DNA of 64,000 nt from Methanobacteriota archaeon (GTDB lineage: Archaea > Thermoplasmatota > Poseidoniia > MGIII > CG-Epi1). The first letter of the stretch is position 1; each line of letters opens with the position of its first letter. Below are positions 17,271 to 30,301 of this stretch, piece by piece. The DNA is taken from the NCBI GenBank assembly GCA_029977605.1, contig JAPOKN010000002.1:12578-76577 (forward strand). Reading direction: 5' to 3'. Below the pieces are notes generated by a model that was not told the DNA's origin, made no database searches, and saw only the letters and a list, made by a program, of their open reading frames with translations. Made by a program: the position numbers and the translations under genes.

Positions 17271-17341
17271 GGTTAGTTCCCTCGATGGGAGTCTCGTTGA
17301 TTTAGGGGTGTATAAAAAGATTTGCTTAATCTTGAGTGTAG

Positions 17342-17773
17342 CTAAATTTGCTTCTCCATTACTATTCCGTCACAGCCATCTTGATAATAACATGGTAAAA
17401 CATCTACACTAGAAAAATTTAATTTACGGTAAAAATAAATTGCAGACGAATCTTTTCTTACTTCAAGTGTTACCTTCTTTACACCATAGCTAAGACTTCT
17501 TTCAATCATCATATTTAAAAGTTTACGACCGTAACCTTTCCTCCTAAAATCTTTTGCCAGAGCTATAATTAGAATCCTGAGCTTAGAGTTAGGCTGGATA
17601 GCACCACAAGCTACTCCAACTATATTATCGTCAGATCTCATAACCAAAAAACCTTCTGGCCATCGTTTCTTGATTGTAAGAAATACTCCCTTTTCATAGT
17701 TTTCAGTTATATTATCATCTAAAAATCGCATCAAATTGTCCAAATCCCCTTCTAAAAATCTATTAACTATCAT
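17342..17773 (-). CDS. GNAT-family N-acetyltransferase
   Basis: A 143-residue GNAT acyltransferase, similar in layout to RimI/Ard1 N-terminal protein acetyltransferases. The acetyl-CoA pyrophosphate loop is RRKGYGRKLLN near residue 93, preceded by the beta-4 strand LRILIIALAKDF. The beta-5/alpha-4 region VTLEVRKDSSAIYFYRKLNF is typical of RimI-like enzymes. The substrate is not predictable. The ATG overlaps the stop of the transglutaminase gene by 4 nt, so it is the second gene of that pair, and it ends about 70 nt before the TFB start region. Confidence 0.87.
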   Translation of the reverse strand: MIVNRFLEGDLDNLMRFLDDNITENYEKGVFLTIKKRWPEGFLVMRSDDNIVGVACGAIQPNSKLRILIIALAKDFRRKGYGRKLLNMMIERSLSYGVKKVTLEVRKDSSAIYFYRKLNFSSVDVLPCYYQDGCDGIVMEKQI

Positions 17774-18990
17774 AATTCTAGATCGAGGTCTGTTAGCTTA
17801 ATCTCTCCTTGGACTTCGCACTGAGAAACATATGAATTCTCTAAATAAGTTGCCTGTGAATTGATTCCTTTGCTGCTAAAAAGATAATAGTATGAATCTA
17901 AGTCATCTCCATTACCATTATCCACCCAATCTGATATTCGGTATGGAGGTAGCCACATGAAATATGAATTAGCAAGATCAATGTTCACAACTGTAAAGGT
18001 CCCGTCATTCAGAGGTACAACTGCATTAACCCAGGCATGCCCACCCCAATCTCTCAAATCACAGCCTGAACTTGCATCAATAAATGCTGGAATTATTCCA
18101 AGTTCAAGCCAAGCAGGGATGCCTGCAGCTCTGGCTATAGAGCTGAAGAGAATCGAAAAATCATCGCAATCACCTACTTTTCCTACAATTGTGTCTGGAC
18201 AACTTTTAGGAACTGAGGATTTTTGGTACTTGTAATTATTTTCAATGTAATCAAAAATATTTTTTAATATCATTATCACATTTCCATCAGTTCCGTTAGA
18301 TAATTGCAATGCCAATTGCTGAACCTGTTCGTTACTAGGTTCAATTAACCACTCATCTTCCAAATAGTTGTCAAACTCAGCAGGAATATCACTCACTTTA
18401 CCTGAATTAGAAATCTTAATATCTGGACGTATAAGATTAATTGTAGCTGTATATTCCAAACTAATGTAGTCTCGTTCAGAACCTGTCAAATTATTCCTCC
18501 ATTCCATTCTCCCCTCTGGAGTAAGATTATACATTGGACTAACTTGTAAGTTATCTATGATTTGCCAATCTGTTGTATCGTACTGAGAACCGGAGGGACG
18601 GCTTTCTGGAACACTAAGTGTTAAGGTATATTCTGCTTCATCGCCTTCATCTAAGAAGACTTCAAAATTTCTTACGTAAGTCAATGTTATCTGCTCTGGT
18701 ATTGTGTAGTATGGAGTATTAATTTCATCCCAGTAATCCATTCCATCACTTAACAAAACTTGGGTTTGCGGTGAAGCAAAAAGACCAACAACAAGTAACA
18801 GAGCTATTAGCTTCTTTGGAATGTAACTAAAGATACTTCGAGATGGTAATGATGATTTAGACTCCTGAGTTGATATTTCAACTTTAGGAGGAGTAAACAT
18901 CGCCTCTCTTCCAGGAATCATCATTCTACAATTAGAACACTTTGCATCTTGCTCTTTAATTACAAAACCACAAAAATCACAAAGCTTCAT
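17770..18990 (-). CDS. Membrane-anchored transglutaminase-like protein with an N-terminal zinc ribbon
   Basis: A 406-residue protein. A cytosolic zinc ribbon comes first (Cys 4, 7, 18 and 21, then MMIPGRE), followed by one membrane helix near residues 61-80 and a large outer domain. The outer domain ends in a transglutaminase/cysteine-protease fold: the catalytic Cys in VGDCDDFS near 274, His in WGGHAWV near 318 and Asp in VNIDLAN near 338. All three members of the triad are visible, so the domain could be active, as a protease or cross-linker of surface proteins. The region before it (about 100-230) looks like a beta-rich domain. A TATA-like TTTTATTA about 25 nt upstream suggests a leaderless start. 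Its ribbon spacing is the same as that of the AAA+ protein at 8431. Confidence 0.85.
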   Translation of the reverse strand: MKLCDFCGFVIKEQDAKCSNCRMMIPGREAMFTPPKVEISTQESKSSLPSRSIFSYIPKKLIALLLVVGLFASPQTQVLLSDGMDYWDEINTPYYTIPEQITLTYVRNFEVFLDEGDEAEYTLTLSVPESRPSGSQYDTTDWQIIDNLQVSPMYNLTPEGRMEWRNNLTGSERDYISLEYTATINLIRPDIKISNSGKVSDIPAEFDNYLEDEWLIEPSNEQVQQLALQLSNGTDGNVIMILKNIFDYIENNYKYQKSSVPKSCPDTIVGKVGDCDDFSILFSSIARAAGIPAWLELGIIPAFIDASSGCDLRDWGGHAWVNAVVPLNDGTFTVVNIDLANSYFMWLPPYRISDWVDNGNGDDLDSYYYLFSSKGINSQATYLENSYVSQCEVQGEIKLTDLDLEL

Positions 18991-19020
18991 AATTACTAAT
19001 TTAGAAAAACGTTAATAAAA

Positions 19021-19266
19021 TTATACAGAACCTGAACGGCTATTTCTTATCTCGTTTAAAATCAAAACAACCACACCAACAGCAAGTACGTATGCACTTG
19101 TTTCTCGACCAACTGCCTCGGCCAACTCCACAACAATTATTGCCAATAAACACGCAAGCATAACTCCCCATCTAGAGATTTGAATGGCATTACTGTCTTC
19201 TGCGTCAAAGTATCGAATAAGTCCTGCTGCAGACTGAAAACCTTGTGTCTTCTTTTCTTTTGCCAT
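19021..19266 (-). CDS. Sec61-beta / SecG-type preprotein translocase subunit with a second membrane helix
   Basis: An 81-residue small subunit of the archaeal Sec translocon. The family signature is clear: a basic N-terminus, then QSAAGLIRYFDAEDSNAIQI, which corresponds to the conserved 'SAGLIRYF-E' segment, followed by a membrane helix at about residues 33-53. Archaeal Sec-beta normally ends soon after this helix at about 55 residues. This one continues with a second hydrophobic stretch (SAYVLAVGVVVLILNEI, about 57-73) and a short basic tail. TTTTAAATA near 19291 lies about 25 nt upstream of the ATG, suggesting a leaderless mRNA. Confidence 0.85.
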   Translation of the reverse strand: MAKEKKTQGFQSAAGLIRYFDAEDSNAIQISRWGVMLACLLAIIVVELAEAVGRETSAYVLAVGVVVLILNEIRNSRSGSV

Positions 19267-19347
19267 AATTTTTCGACTCGATAGTCTTATTTAAAATTAA
19301 TCAGCATAACTATAATACCACATTTCCAATAAAACATACGGTATAAG

Positions 19348-19602
19348 ATGTATTGTAGAATGTGTATCGATGTTCATGGATTAACTCCAACTAAATTAAA
19401 TCAGCCTTCCGAAGCTGAGTTTTTGGTATCACACTGTTATGAAGGTGATCTAAGACACAAGCATGATGAAAACCAAGGTTTCATACAACCAATGTGTGGT
19501 TCATGCGTTGAAAGAATAAAGAAAAATCCTGATTTATTTATTTTTTCGGTATACGACATAAATCTTAAAGAAAAGAATACTGTAGAGGAAGATAATGAGT
19601 GA
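19348..19602 (+). CDS. Small Cys/His-rich protein, unknown
   Basis: I do not recognise this 84-residue protein. Two CxxC pairs (CRMC at residues 3-6 and CGSC near residue 51) plus Cys/His residues between them (SHCYEGDLRHKH) suggest a zinc-binding fold, perhaps an HNH-like or treble-clef knuckle. The C-terminus is acidic. It has an upstream TATA-like CTATAATA near 19309-19316 and overlaps the next gene by 8 nt, so the two small genes form an operon. A nucleic-acid-binding role is only a guess from the Cys/His pattern. Confidence 0.7.
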   Translation: MYCRMCIDVHGLTPTKLNQPSEAEFLVSHCYEGDLRHKHDENQGFIQPMCGSCVERIKKNPDLFIFSVYDINLKEKNTVEEDNE

Positions 19603-19885
19603 TTTCAAAGAAAATGTTGAAAAATTAAATGTTAGAGGTATAGTATTGTCATCTGTAATGACTGCTTTTGGTCTCGTAGTCGCTTTGGTCTGGAAAGACA
19701 CAATAATTGCAACTGTAGAGTATTTGCTACCCAACACTGACGATGGAACTCTGCAAGGAATGTACATAAGTGCAATTGCTGTAACTGTATTGGTAATGGC
19801 CTTAGCTAAATTTGCAATAACTTTGAATGAAAGAGTCGAAAAAGAAATTGATAGGGTACAATCTTATTTTGATGATGAAGATTAA
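19595..19885 (+). CDS. DUF5654-type small membrane protein
   Basis: A 96-residue membrane protein with two hydrophobic helices, about 14-34 (VLSSVMTAFGLVVALVW) and 56-76 (MYISAIAVTVLVMALAKF). A short polar loop joins them, and a charged amphipathic C-terminus follows (RVEKEIDRVQSYFDDED). The phrase TAFGLVVALVWKDTI matches the consensus I know for archaeal DUF5654 proteins, whose role is unknown. It is coupled to the Cys-rich gene by an 8-nt overlap. The convergent purA gene ends 12 nt downstream. Confidence 0.75.
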   Translation: MSDFKENVEKLNVRGIVLSSVMTAFGLVVALVWKDTIIATVEYLLPNTDDGTLQGMYISAIAVTVLVMALAKFAITLNERVEKEIDRVQSYFDDED

Positions 19886-19896
19886 ACCAAATAATC

Positions 19897-24032
<4,136 letters not shown>

Positions 24033-24105
24033 AGTAACTGTTATGCATTAAAGAGGTGATAATAAATAGTTCTTCTCATGTAAATATCAAGCCCTTATTG
24101 TAGAT

Positions 24106-27100
24106 ATGTACATGATTCGAGACGTAAAATGGAAAAAAAACTTTGTTACTTTGGCGATTTTAGCCTTAGCAATTACAGTTTATATGCCAACTTCTGAAGC
24201 TCAGGAAGACCCTTATATTGAAAATGTCATTTACTCAAAAGGATCAGAGGAGAGCTCCACAATTGTTCTAAGTGGGAGAGATAATGCTACATTTTACAGA
24301 TATTTGATTTTAGACGACTACTCACAAGCGCCCACAAACTGGTTTGAATCTGATTTTAACGATTCTACATGGAGTTTTGGTGCAGCTCCTTTCGGCGATA
24401 GATCAGTCAGCGGAGTTGAACCCAATTTAATTTGGAATACTCAGGGAAATTCTCCTTATGAGGATGATGTCATATTAGTCCGTCACAAATTCCAAATGAG
24501 TGGAATCGTAACATCTGCACAAATTGATGTGGCTTTTGCAAACTACTGTACACCATACCTAAACGGAAACATAATTTATGAGGAGAGAGGAGACAATAAC
24601 CACGCACAAGAATATTGGAATGATGACGGAACAGAAGAAATAAGTGCTTCATCCTTTGAAATGGGCCAAAATGTATTGGCAGTTTATGCCAGAGATACAG
24701 GTCAAGGTACATGGGGTAATAGCAATAGACAATGGGTTGATCTTCAAATAACTGCCAGTGTTTTCCAACCTACTAATGATTCTATTATTTTTGGAGATAG
24801 TGTAACTGTTGCCGTGAAAGGAGGAAATAAAGGCAACGTAAGCGCAGAAGAAGTGATCATTCAATCTTTCACAAATGAAACCACTATCAGTTCCACAAAT
24901 TTGGCTATAACAGACCCAGGTTTTGAAGACTTAATTTTCTTCACGTGGACTCCAGATTACATAGGTGAAAATAGTCTTATTTTGCATATTTCGTGCAATT
25001 GCAGTGATGCAAATTTATCAAATAATAATTTGACTCTAAATATTACAACAAAAATTTACCGTCTGAAAACTGAAATTGAAAATAATTTACAATATGTAAA
25101 TCAAAGTCGAAATTTAGTGAAAATAGTTAGTATCACAAACAATGGTGGATTAACAGACAATGTAACTCTAATTCCATCCAATGGGGAAATTAATTCTCAG
25201 CTAACATTTAGTCCTAACAATTTCATTCTTAATCCAGGAGAATCAAAAAACGTTACCATAAGTGCACAATTACCGCTATCAATTGAAGATGGCTTTCATA
25301 ATATTTCATTCGAGGTAAAGACTCAGCATGACTATACAATAAGCGAATATCTAGTTAATAACGGGATAAATACTGAAGTTGCCTGGAAATGGATAGAATC
25401 CGATGGTTATGAAGAACTATATGGTAATGCTAACTGGACTACTCTTGGATTTAATGATACCAATTGGTTAAATGCTAGTACACCTTTTGGAGATAGTTCT
25501 GTCGATGGAGTTAATTACAGAACTTTGTGGGATGAAGATAATTATGCTTACTTTAGATATATTTTGAACATAAATGATATTGGAGTTTATAAAAATGGCA
25601 TAATGAACATTAATGTTGCCAGCAATAATTTTGGTGACCACTATATCAATGGAATATTTGTTTTTGGAGATATGGATGAAGGTAATGGACATGGTGCAGA
25701 ATACTGGAATGATGAGGTACAAGTTTTCACAAATTATCTTTTGGAAGGGGAAAATGTTATTGCAAGCGTAATTGGAAATCCGCAAAATAGTCAATGGTTT
25801 GACCAAGAAATAATAGTTACATTTCCACAAGCTAACCTATGGAACTATGAAGATATTACATACAACGTCCCTATATTTGTTGATACAACAGCTCCTTCAA
25901 CTAAAGTAAATGAAAATGGATTCTATAAAAATTCAACAAATATACCTCTAACGTGGAAAGAAATATCTGATGATGGTGATCTCGAAGGATTTTACTTGTA
26001 CTATCAAATGAAAGATGGAACTTCACTAGGAGATTGGATGCTTTACGGTTATTATGATACAATATTTGCTACTAACTTTTCAGCAGAAAATGGAATGATT
26101 TATCGATTTAGGACTATTGGTATCGATGTGTACGGAAACAAAGAGATAAAGGGAACTTACGATACAGAAGTTAAAATTGATATGGATTTACCTAGATCGG
26201 AACTTTGGCTAAGTGAAGGGGATATTCAATATACAAACCTAGATGGAGTAACAATAAATTGGAAAGAAAATGAAACTTCAGACATTCAAGGATATTTCAT
26301 AGAATACAAAAATATTGATGAGACTTCTTGGGAGAACTATGGACTATTTACTGGAATCGGCGAATATTGGTTCGAGCCTGAATCTGATGGAACATACCTA
26401 ATCAGATCCAGGAGTATTGACTATTCGGGAAATAAAGAGCTAAAAGAAGTTCCTGACATAACGATAACGTTTGACAGAATGAAGCCTTTAGTAAGTTTAA
26501 ATCATATCAATATCTTAAGAGATACAGGAGAATTAACACTATCAATTAAAGAAAAGTCCGAAAATTTATCTTCACTGGATATTGAGTTTGCCAGACTAGA
26601 TGAGAATAACGAAGATATATTAGATTGGAAGTCGTTCGACGAGGAATGGCTGAATGAGGAGTTCATAATCAGAAATCTTGTTGACGGATATACTTATTAT
26701 TTTAGAATAAACCCTGAAGATTACGCCGGAAACAATTATCCTAGAGAGGAATTTGAATTTATATTCAATTATGAAGATAATAATACTAAAGAAATACTAC
26801 TTCCAACAATACCCCTTAAACCTGTAATGACAGGTAAAATAAAAAATGTTGAAATTACTGTAGACGAAAATTTAAACGGAATTTACGATAAGATTCTTCA
26901 AGAGTACAACGGTAATGATTTGTCTGGAATGAAAGCAAATCAATATTGGATTGATTATGAAGAAGGTAAACTAGTATTTGGGAATGGAGATGTTGGCTAC
27001 CTACCACCTGTAAACTCATCTATATCTATAATCTACTCAGGATATGACTTGGTCACTACTATCGATAACAATCCTCCAATGCCAGTTCAAAACGTAGAAT

Positions 27101-27738
27101 ACCTAATCAGTGACGAAAACAATGTAACTATAGAGTGGAATGAGCCTGAAGATGCAGTTTCTTATATTATTGAGAGTAGAGATAACTTTTCGAGACCATG
27201 GGAAATATTAGAGATTATTGACTACACAAAAAATAAGATGGTTTATGAGATTTCCAATCTCAGTGGAGGATTTCATTATTACAGAATTATTTCTGTCGAT
27301 CGAATGGGGTATCAGAATGCTGACATGGAAGATGAATTTCTCGAAATATTTATAGAATATGAAAATATTAACAGCGCTACAAGTGGAGGCAGTAGTTCTA
27401 CTGTAATTAACAATTACATAATTGTTACGAGTCTTCTAGTTTTGACTGCTATTGCCTCAGCTGCTTATGTTTTCAGAAATAAAAACGAAGAAGTCACAAT
27501 TAATGTAGATAATTCAAGTATTCTTGTTCCTGTTGAATTGCTTAATGAAGAACAAATTAATTCTGCTGAAGAGGAAAAGCCTACCTTTAGCGTTGTTCAA
27601 GGAAGCCAATTTTCTCGTACCACTGTTTTCGTGTGTATTGGAGGATGTCAAAGTAAATTTGAAAATGTGAACGACGGTGACGATGGAAATGAAATTATGT
27701 GCCCACATTGTGGATTAATCGGAGATTCACCAATTTAG
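24106..27738 (+). CDS. Large surface protein with repeated beta domains, C-terminal membrane anchor and a cytosolic zinc motif
   Basis: A 1210-residue exported protein. A signal peptide covers about residues 1-32 (basic start, TLAILALAITVYM core, SEAQ cleavage region). Two similar lectin-like beta-sandwich modules lie at about 45-235 and 425-590. Each has the pattern Trp...Asn-Asp-(Ser/Thr)-x-Trp...(A/T)PFGD(R/S)SV(S/D)GV...LW, then EYWND. Between them lie CARDB/NEW3-like domains, and after them fibronectin-III-like repeats to about 1090. One membrane helix at about 1104-1126 is followed by a cytosolic tail with Cys 1177/1181 and 1199/1202 (CPHCG). The tail would face the cytosol, so this is more than a simple anchor. 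No catalytic motif is seen, and adhesion or polysaccharide binding is likely. The ATG at 24112 is an alternative start. Confidence 0.82.
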   Translation: MYMIRDVKWKKNFVTLAILALAITVYMPTSEAQEDPYIENVIYSKGSEESSTIVLSGRDNATFYRYLILDDYSQAPTNWFESDFNDSTWSFGAAPFGDRSVSGVEPNLIWNTQGNSPYEDDVILVRHKFQMSGIVTSAQIDVAFANYCTPYLNGNIIYEERGDNNHAQEYWNDDGTEEISASSFEMGQNVLAVYARDTGQGTWGNSNRQWVDLQITASVFQPTNDSIIFGDSVTVAVKGGNKGNVSAEEVIIQSFTNETTISSTNLAITDPGFEDLIFFTWTPDYIGENSLILHISCNCSDANLSNNNLTLNITTKIYRLKTEIENNLQYVNQSRNLVKIVSITNNGGLTDNVTLIPSNGEINSQLTFSPNNFILNPGESKNVTISAQLPLSIEDGFHNISFEVKTQHDYTISEYLVNNGINTEVAWKWIESDGYEELYGNANWTTLGFNDTNWLNASTPFGDSSVDGVNYRTLWDEDNYAYFRYILNINDIGVYKNGIMNINVASNNFGDHYINGIFVFGDMDEGNGHGAEYWNDEVQVFTNYLLEGENVIASVIGNPQNSQWFDQEIIVTFPQANLWNYEDITYNVPIFVDTTAPSTKVNENGFYKNSTNIPLTWKEISDDGDLEGFYLYYQMKDGTSLGDWMLYGYYDTIFATNFSAENGMIYRFRTIGIDVYGNKEIKGTYDTEVKIDMDLPRSELWLSEGDIQYTNLDGVTINWKENETSDIQGYFIEYKNIDETSWENYGLFTGIGEYWFEPESDGTYLIRSRSIDYSGNKELKEVPDITITFDRMKPLVSLNHINILRDTGELTLSIKEKSENLSSLDIEFARLDENNEDILDWKSFDEEWLNEEFIIRNLVDGYTYYFRINPEDYAGNNYPREEFEFIFNYEDNNTKEILLPTIPLKPVMTGKIKNVEITVDENLNGIYDKILQEYNGNDLSGMKANQYWIDYEEGKLVFGNGDVGYLPPVNSSISIIYSGYDLVTTIDNNPPMPVQNVEYLISDENNVTIEWNEPEDAVSYIIESRDNFSRPWEILEIIDYTKNKMVYEISNLSGGFHYYRIISVDRMGYQNADMEDEFLEIFIEYENINSATSGGSSSTVINNYIIVTSLLVLTAIASAAYVFRNKNEEVTINVDNSSILVPVELLNEEQINSAEEEKPTFSVVQGSQFSRTTVFVCIGGCQSKFENVNDGDDGNEIMCPHCGLIGDSPI

Positions 27739-27775
27739 AACCAGTTATCTTTAATTTGTACTCCTTTAACCATAC

Positions 27776-29050
27776 ATGACTAAAAGCTCAGAAGCTCCAG
27801 GTTTTTACAAAAAAGACCCATCTGAAAGATTAGATTTTGTTAAGAACTTTGCAAACTTAACAGAAGACGAAATGAAAACAATTAGCGGATACGGAGCTCT
27901 TGGAAAGGACACTGCAAATCGAATGATTGAAAACGTAGTCGGCACATTTCCACTACCTCTAGGTTTTGCTCCAAATTTTCAAATTAATGGTAAGGACTAC
28001 ATCGTACCTATGGCAGTAGAAGAACCATCAGTTGTTGCTGCAGCTACACATATGGCAAAAGGTGCACGTAAAATGGGAGGAATATCTGCGAGTTCTGATG
28101 AACCTGTAATGATTGGCCAAATTCAACTTGTAAATCTTAAAGATCCTTTCAAGGCAAAAGAAGATATATTAAATAAAAAAGATGAAATCGTTAAACTTGC
28201 AAACGAACAAGACCCTATCTTAGTAAAATTTGGTGGAGGATGTAAGGGGATTGAAGTAAGAGTTTTAGATTCACAAACTGGACCTATGGTGATAACGCAT
28301 TTATTAGTTGATTGTAGAGATGCAATGGGTGCTAATGCGGTGAATACAATGGCTGAAGCTGTTGCTCCAAGGTTAGAAACCATAACCGGTGGAAGAGTTT
28401 ACTTACGAATTATTTCGAACTTAGCTATACATCGTAAGACTAAGGCCACAGCAATTTGGCCAGCTGAATTTTTAGGTGGAGAAGAAATTGTTGATGGAAT
28501 TATAGAAGCTTTTGCGTTTGCTTGCGCAGATCCATTCCGTGTAGCTACCCACAATAAAGGCATAATGAATGGAATAGATCCTGTTGTAATTGCCACTGGA
28601 AATGATTGGAGAGCTATTGAGGCTGGTGCACACACATACTCGAATTGGAAAGAAGGACATTCTTCTTTTACTGATTGGGAAAAAACTGAAGATGGAGACT
28701 TAAGAGGAACAATCGAAATTCCTATGGCTATTGGATTAGTTGGTGGTGCGACTGCAACACATCCAACGGCTAAAACTTGCGTGAAAATATTAGACGTTAA
28801 AATTCCTGGAGGTGCAGCTGAGTTATCTCAGGTAATCTGCGCAGTAGGATTATGTCAAAACCTTGGTGCACTTAGGGCCCTTGCATCCGAAGGAATTCAG
28901 AGAGGGCACATGGGATTACATGCAAGAAACTTAGCAGTGCAAGCTGGAGCTGAAGGAAAGGAAATTGATATCCTTGCAGAAAAACTAAAGCAATCCGGAA
29001 AAGTAAGGGCTGATATAGCAGAAAAACTATTAACTGAAATAAGAAAATAA
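27776..29050 (+). CDS. hmgA: HMG-CoA reductase, class II (bacterial type)
   Basis: Reduces HMG-CoA to mevalonate, the committed step of archaeal lipid synthesis. It is 424 residues, the length of class II enzymes, with no membrane anchor. It follows the Pseudomonas mevalonii enzyme closely by eye: MIENVVGTFPLPLGFAPNF, VEEPSVVAAATHMAKGAR (catalytic Glu near residue 83), DCRDAMGANAVNTMAEAVAP, THNKGIMNGIDPVVIATGND (catalytic Lys and Asp), and GHMGLHARNLA (catalytic His). Most archaea carry class I, so this points to bacterial ancestry, as known in some other euryarchaea. TTTAATTT at 27750-27757, about 23 nt upstream, implies a leaderless mRNA. The stop overlaps the next ATG by 1 nt. Confidence 0.95.
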   Translation: MTKSSEAPGFYKKDPSERLDFVKNFANLTEDEMKTISGYGALGKDTANRMIENVVGTFPLPLGFAPNFQINGKDYIVPMAVEEPSVVAAATHMAKGARKMGGISASSDEPVMIGQIQLVNLKDPFKAKEDILNKKDEIVKLANEQDPILVKFGGGCKGIEVRVLDSQTGPMVITHLLVDCRDAMGANAVNTMAEAVAPRLETITGGRVYLRIISNLAIHRKTKATAIWPAEFLGGEEIVDGIIEAFAFACADPFRVATHNKGIMNGIDPVVIATGNDWRAIEAGAHTYSNWKEGHSSFTDWEKTEDGDLRGTIEIPMAIGLVGGATATHPTAKTCVKILDVKIPGGAAELSQVICAVGLCQNLGALRALASEGIQRGHMGLHARNLAVQAGAEGKEIDILAEKLKQSGKVRADIAEKLLTEIRK

Positions 29051-29529
29051 TGACAGTCCTCTCCGATAGAAGTATTATCAAATTAATTGCTGATAAAGAA
29101 ATTACTATTGAACCGTTTAAAGAAACAAATCTCACTCCAAATGGATATGATTTAACTGTCTGTGAAATAGAGATTCCCGATAAAAAAAAAATATCCAAAG
29201 GCCATCTTAGTATACCACCTAATAATAGATTTGCAATTTCAACAAAAGAAATTATTTCTTGTGGAAAGAATCACTGTGCACAATTATGGCTAAGGACGAG
29301 TTGGGCTCGGAAAGGAATAATTTGCAGTTTTGGAAAGATAGATTCTGGTTTCAAAGGTAATTTAACTCTTCTAGGACTAAATTCGAGCAAGAACGAGGTA
29401 AATATCCAAATTGGCAATACATTTGCACAAATTGTCTTTGAAAAACTATCCTCACCTGCTGAAGAATTATATTCAGATAGAAGTGGAAATTATCAAAACC
29501 AAAAAGGCATTACTTGGTCGAAAGAATAA
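29050..29529 (+). CDS. dCTP deaminase / dUTPase family protein lacking the deaminase Glu
   Basis: A 159-residue trimeric dCTP deaminase/dUTPase fold, normally converting dCTP to dUTP and/or dUTP to dUMP. The family pattern is clear: LSDRSIIKLI, then TNLTPNGYDLTV, LWLRTSWARKG (the RSS-x-AR motif with Ser and Arg kept), KIDSGFKGN, FAQIVFEKL and a Gly/Tyr/Gln-rich tail. In Dcd enzymes the strand after GFKG reads ITLE(L/F)xN, with Glu as the catalytic base. Here it reads LTLLGLN, and I checked the codons, so that Glu is missing. The Asp in IDSG, used by dUTPases, is present. A dUTPase or regulatory role is therefore more likely than deamination. Coupled to hmgA by TAATG. Confidence 0.82.
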   Translation: MTVLSDRSIIKLIADKEITIEPFKETNLTPNGYDLTVCEIEIPDKKKISKGHLSIPPNNRFAISTKEIISCGKNHCAQLWLRTSWARKGIICSFGKIDSGFKGNLTLLGLNSSKNEVNIQIGNTFAQIVFEKLSSPAEELYSDRSGNYQNQKGITWSKE

Positions 29530-30280
29530 AATTTACTAAATCTTCAAAACCTTGATTGCCGTCTCTCTCAGTCACATATGAGGGATAATCTTGCATAAAA
29601 TCTGAATAGTTTAAAACAGATTTGACACCAACAGAAAGTGGAAATTTTCTAAACATTGGCGAATCGTTTGGTGAATCTCCCACATATGCACACTCATCAA
29701 TTTTTATATTCCAATTATCCAGAATTTTTAAAGCCATATCACACTTTGTATAGTTACCATACCATATATTCAAATGTATATTGGAAATAGCTGCATTAGC
29801 GCCTTTACTTATGCAAAAATCATAGATTTCACGAACTTTATTTGGAGAAATGCTATTCTCCTCAGAAATATCTAAAGCTAAATCCCACTGCCTGAAGGGT
29901 TGATCTGCAGCTAAACAAATCTCTCCAAAATTTGCTTTAATCTTAATTAAAAGGGAATCTAAAAGTTCCTTAGATTTCTCCAAACTGACAGATTTATCAA
30001 AAACTTGTCTATCCATCTTACCATTTAGCATTGAGTAAGACAACGCGCCATTTTCGCCAATCACTGAATTAACTGGCCACCATCTGGCGATTAGGTCACA
30101 CCAACCTGCAGGTCTACCTGTCACAACCACTGTTTTAATTTTATTATCTCTTAATTTTTCTAAATATCTGTATGTCGAAGATTTAAGACTATCATTACTT
30201 ATAAATGTCCCATCTAAATCAAACATTAAAATTTTAATTTTTCTCAAATGTTTTTCTTTCAGTTCCGACAGTGGTTTCAT
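29510..30280 (-). CDS. HAD-superfamily phosphatase (Cof/SPP-like, type IIB)
   Basis: A 256-residue HAD hydrolase that probably removes phosphate from a sugar phosphate or related metabolite. Motif I is LMFDLDGTF (nucleophile Asp) near residue 22, motif II is VVVTGRP, and motif IV is YVGDSPNDSPMF near 200. The cap between motifs II and III is of the C2b type seen in Cof, sucrose-phosphate phosphatase and mannosyl-3-phosphoglycerate phosphatase. I chose the internal ATG at 30280 over one at 30355. The latter would overrun the divergent squalene synthase start, while 30280 lies 25 nt from a minus-strand TATA box (30302-30309). The last 20 nt overlap the dCTP deaminase-like gene convergently. Confidence 0.85.
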   Translation of the reverse strand: MKPLSELKEKHLRKIKILMFDLDGTFISNDSLKSSTYRYLEKLRDNKIKTVVVTGRPAGWCDLIARWWPVNSVIGENGALSYSMLNGKMDRQVFDKSVSLEKSKELLDSLLIKIKANFGEICLAADQPFRQWDLALDISEENSISPNKVREIYDFCISKGANAAISNIHLNIWYGNYTKCDMALKILDNWNIKIDECAYVGDSPNDSPMFRKFPLSVGVKSVLNYSDFMQDYPSYVTERDGNQGFEDLVNFILSTK

Positions 30281-30301
30281 CAAACTTCCAAAAAACCTAA
30301 T

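Noticed and set aside
28123..28660. Antisense open frames within hmgA
   Set aside because: They lie fully inside a strongly conserved gene and give low-complexity peptides without similarity or a start context.
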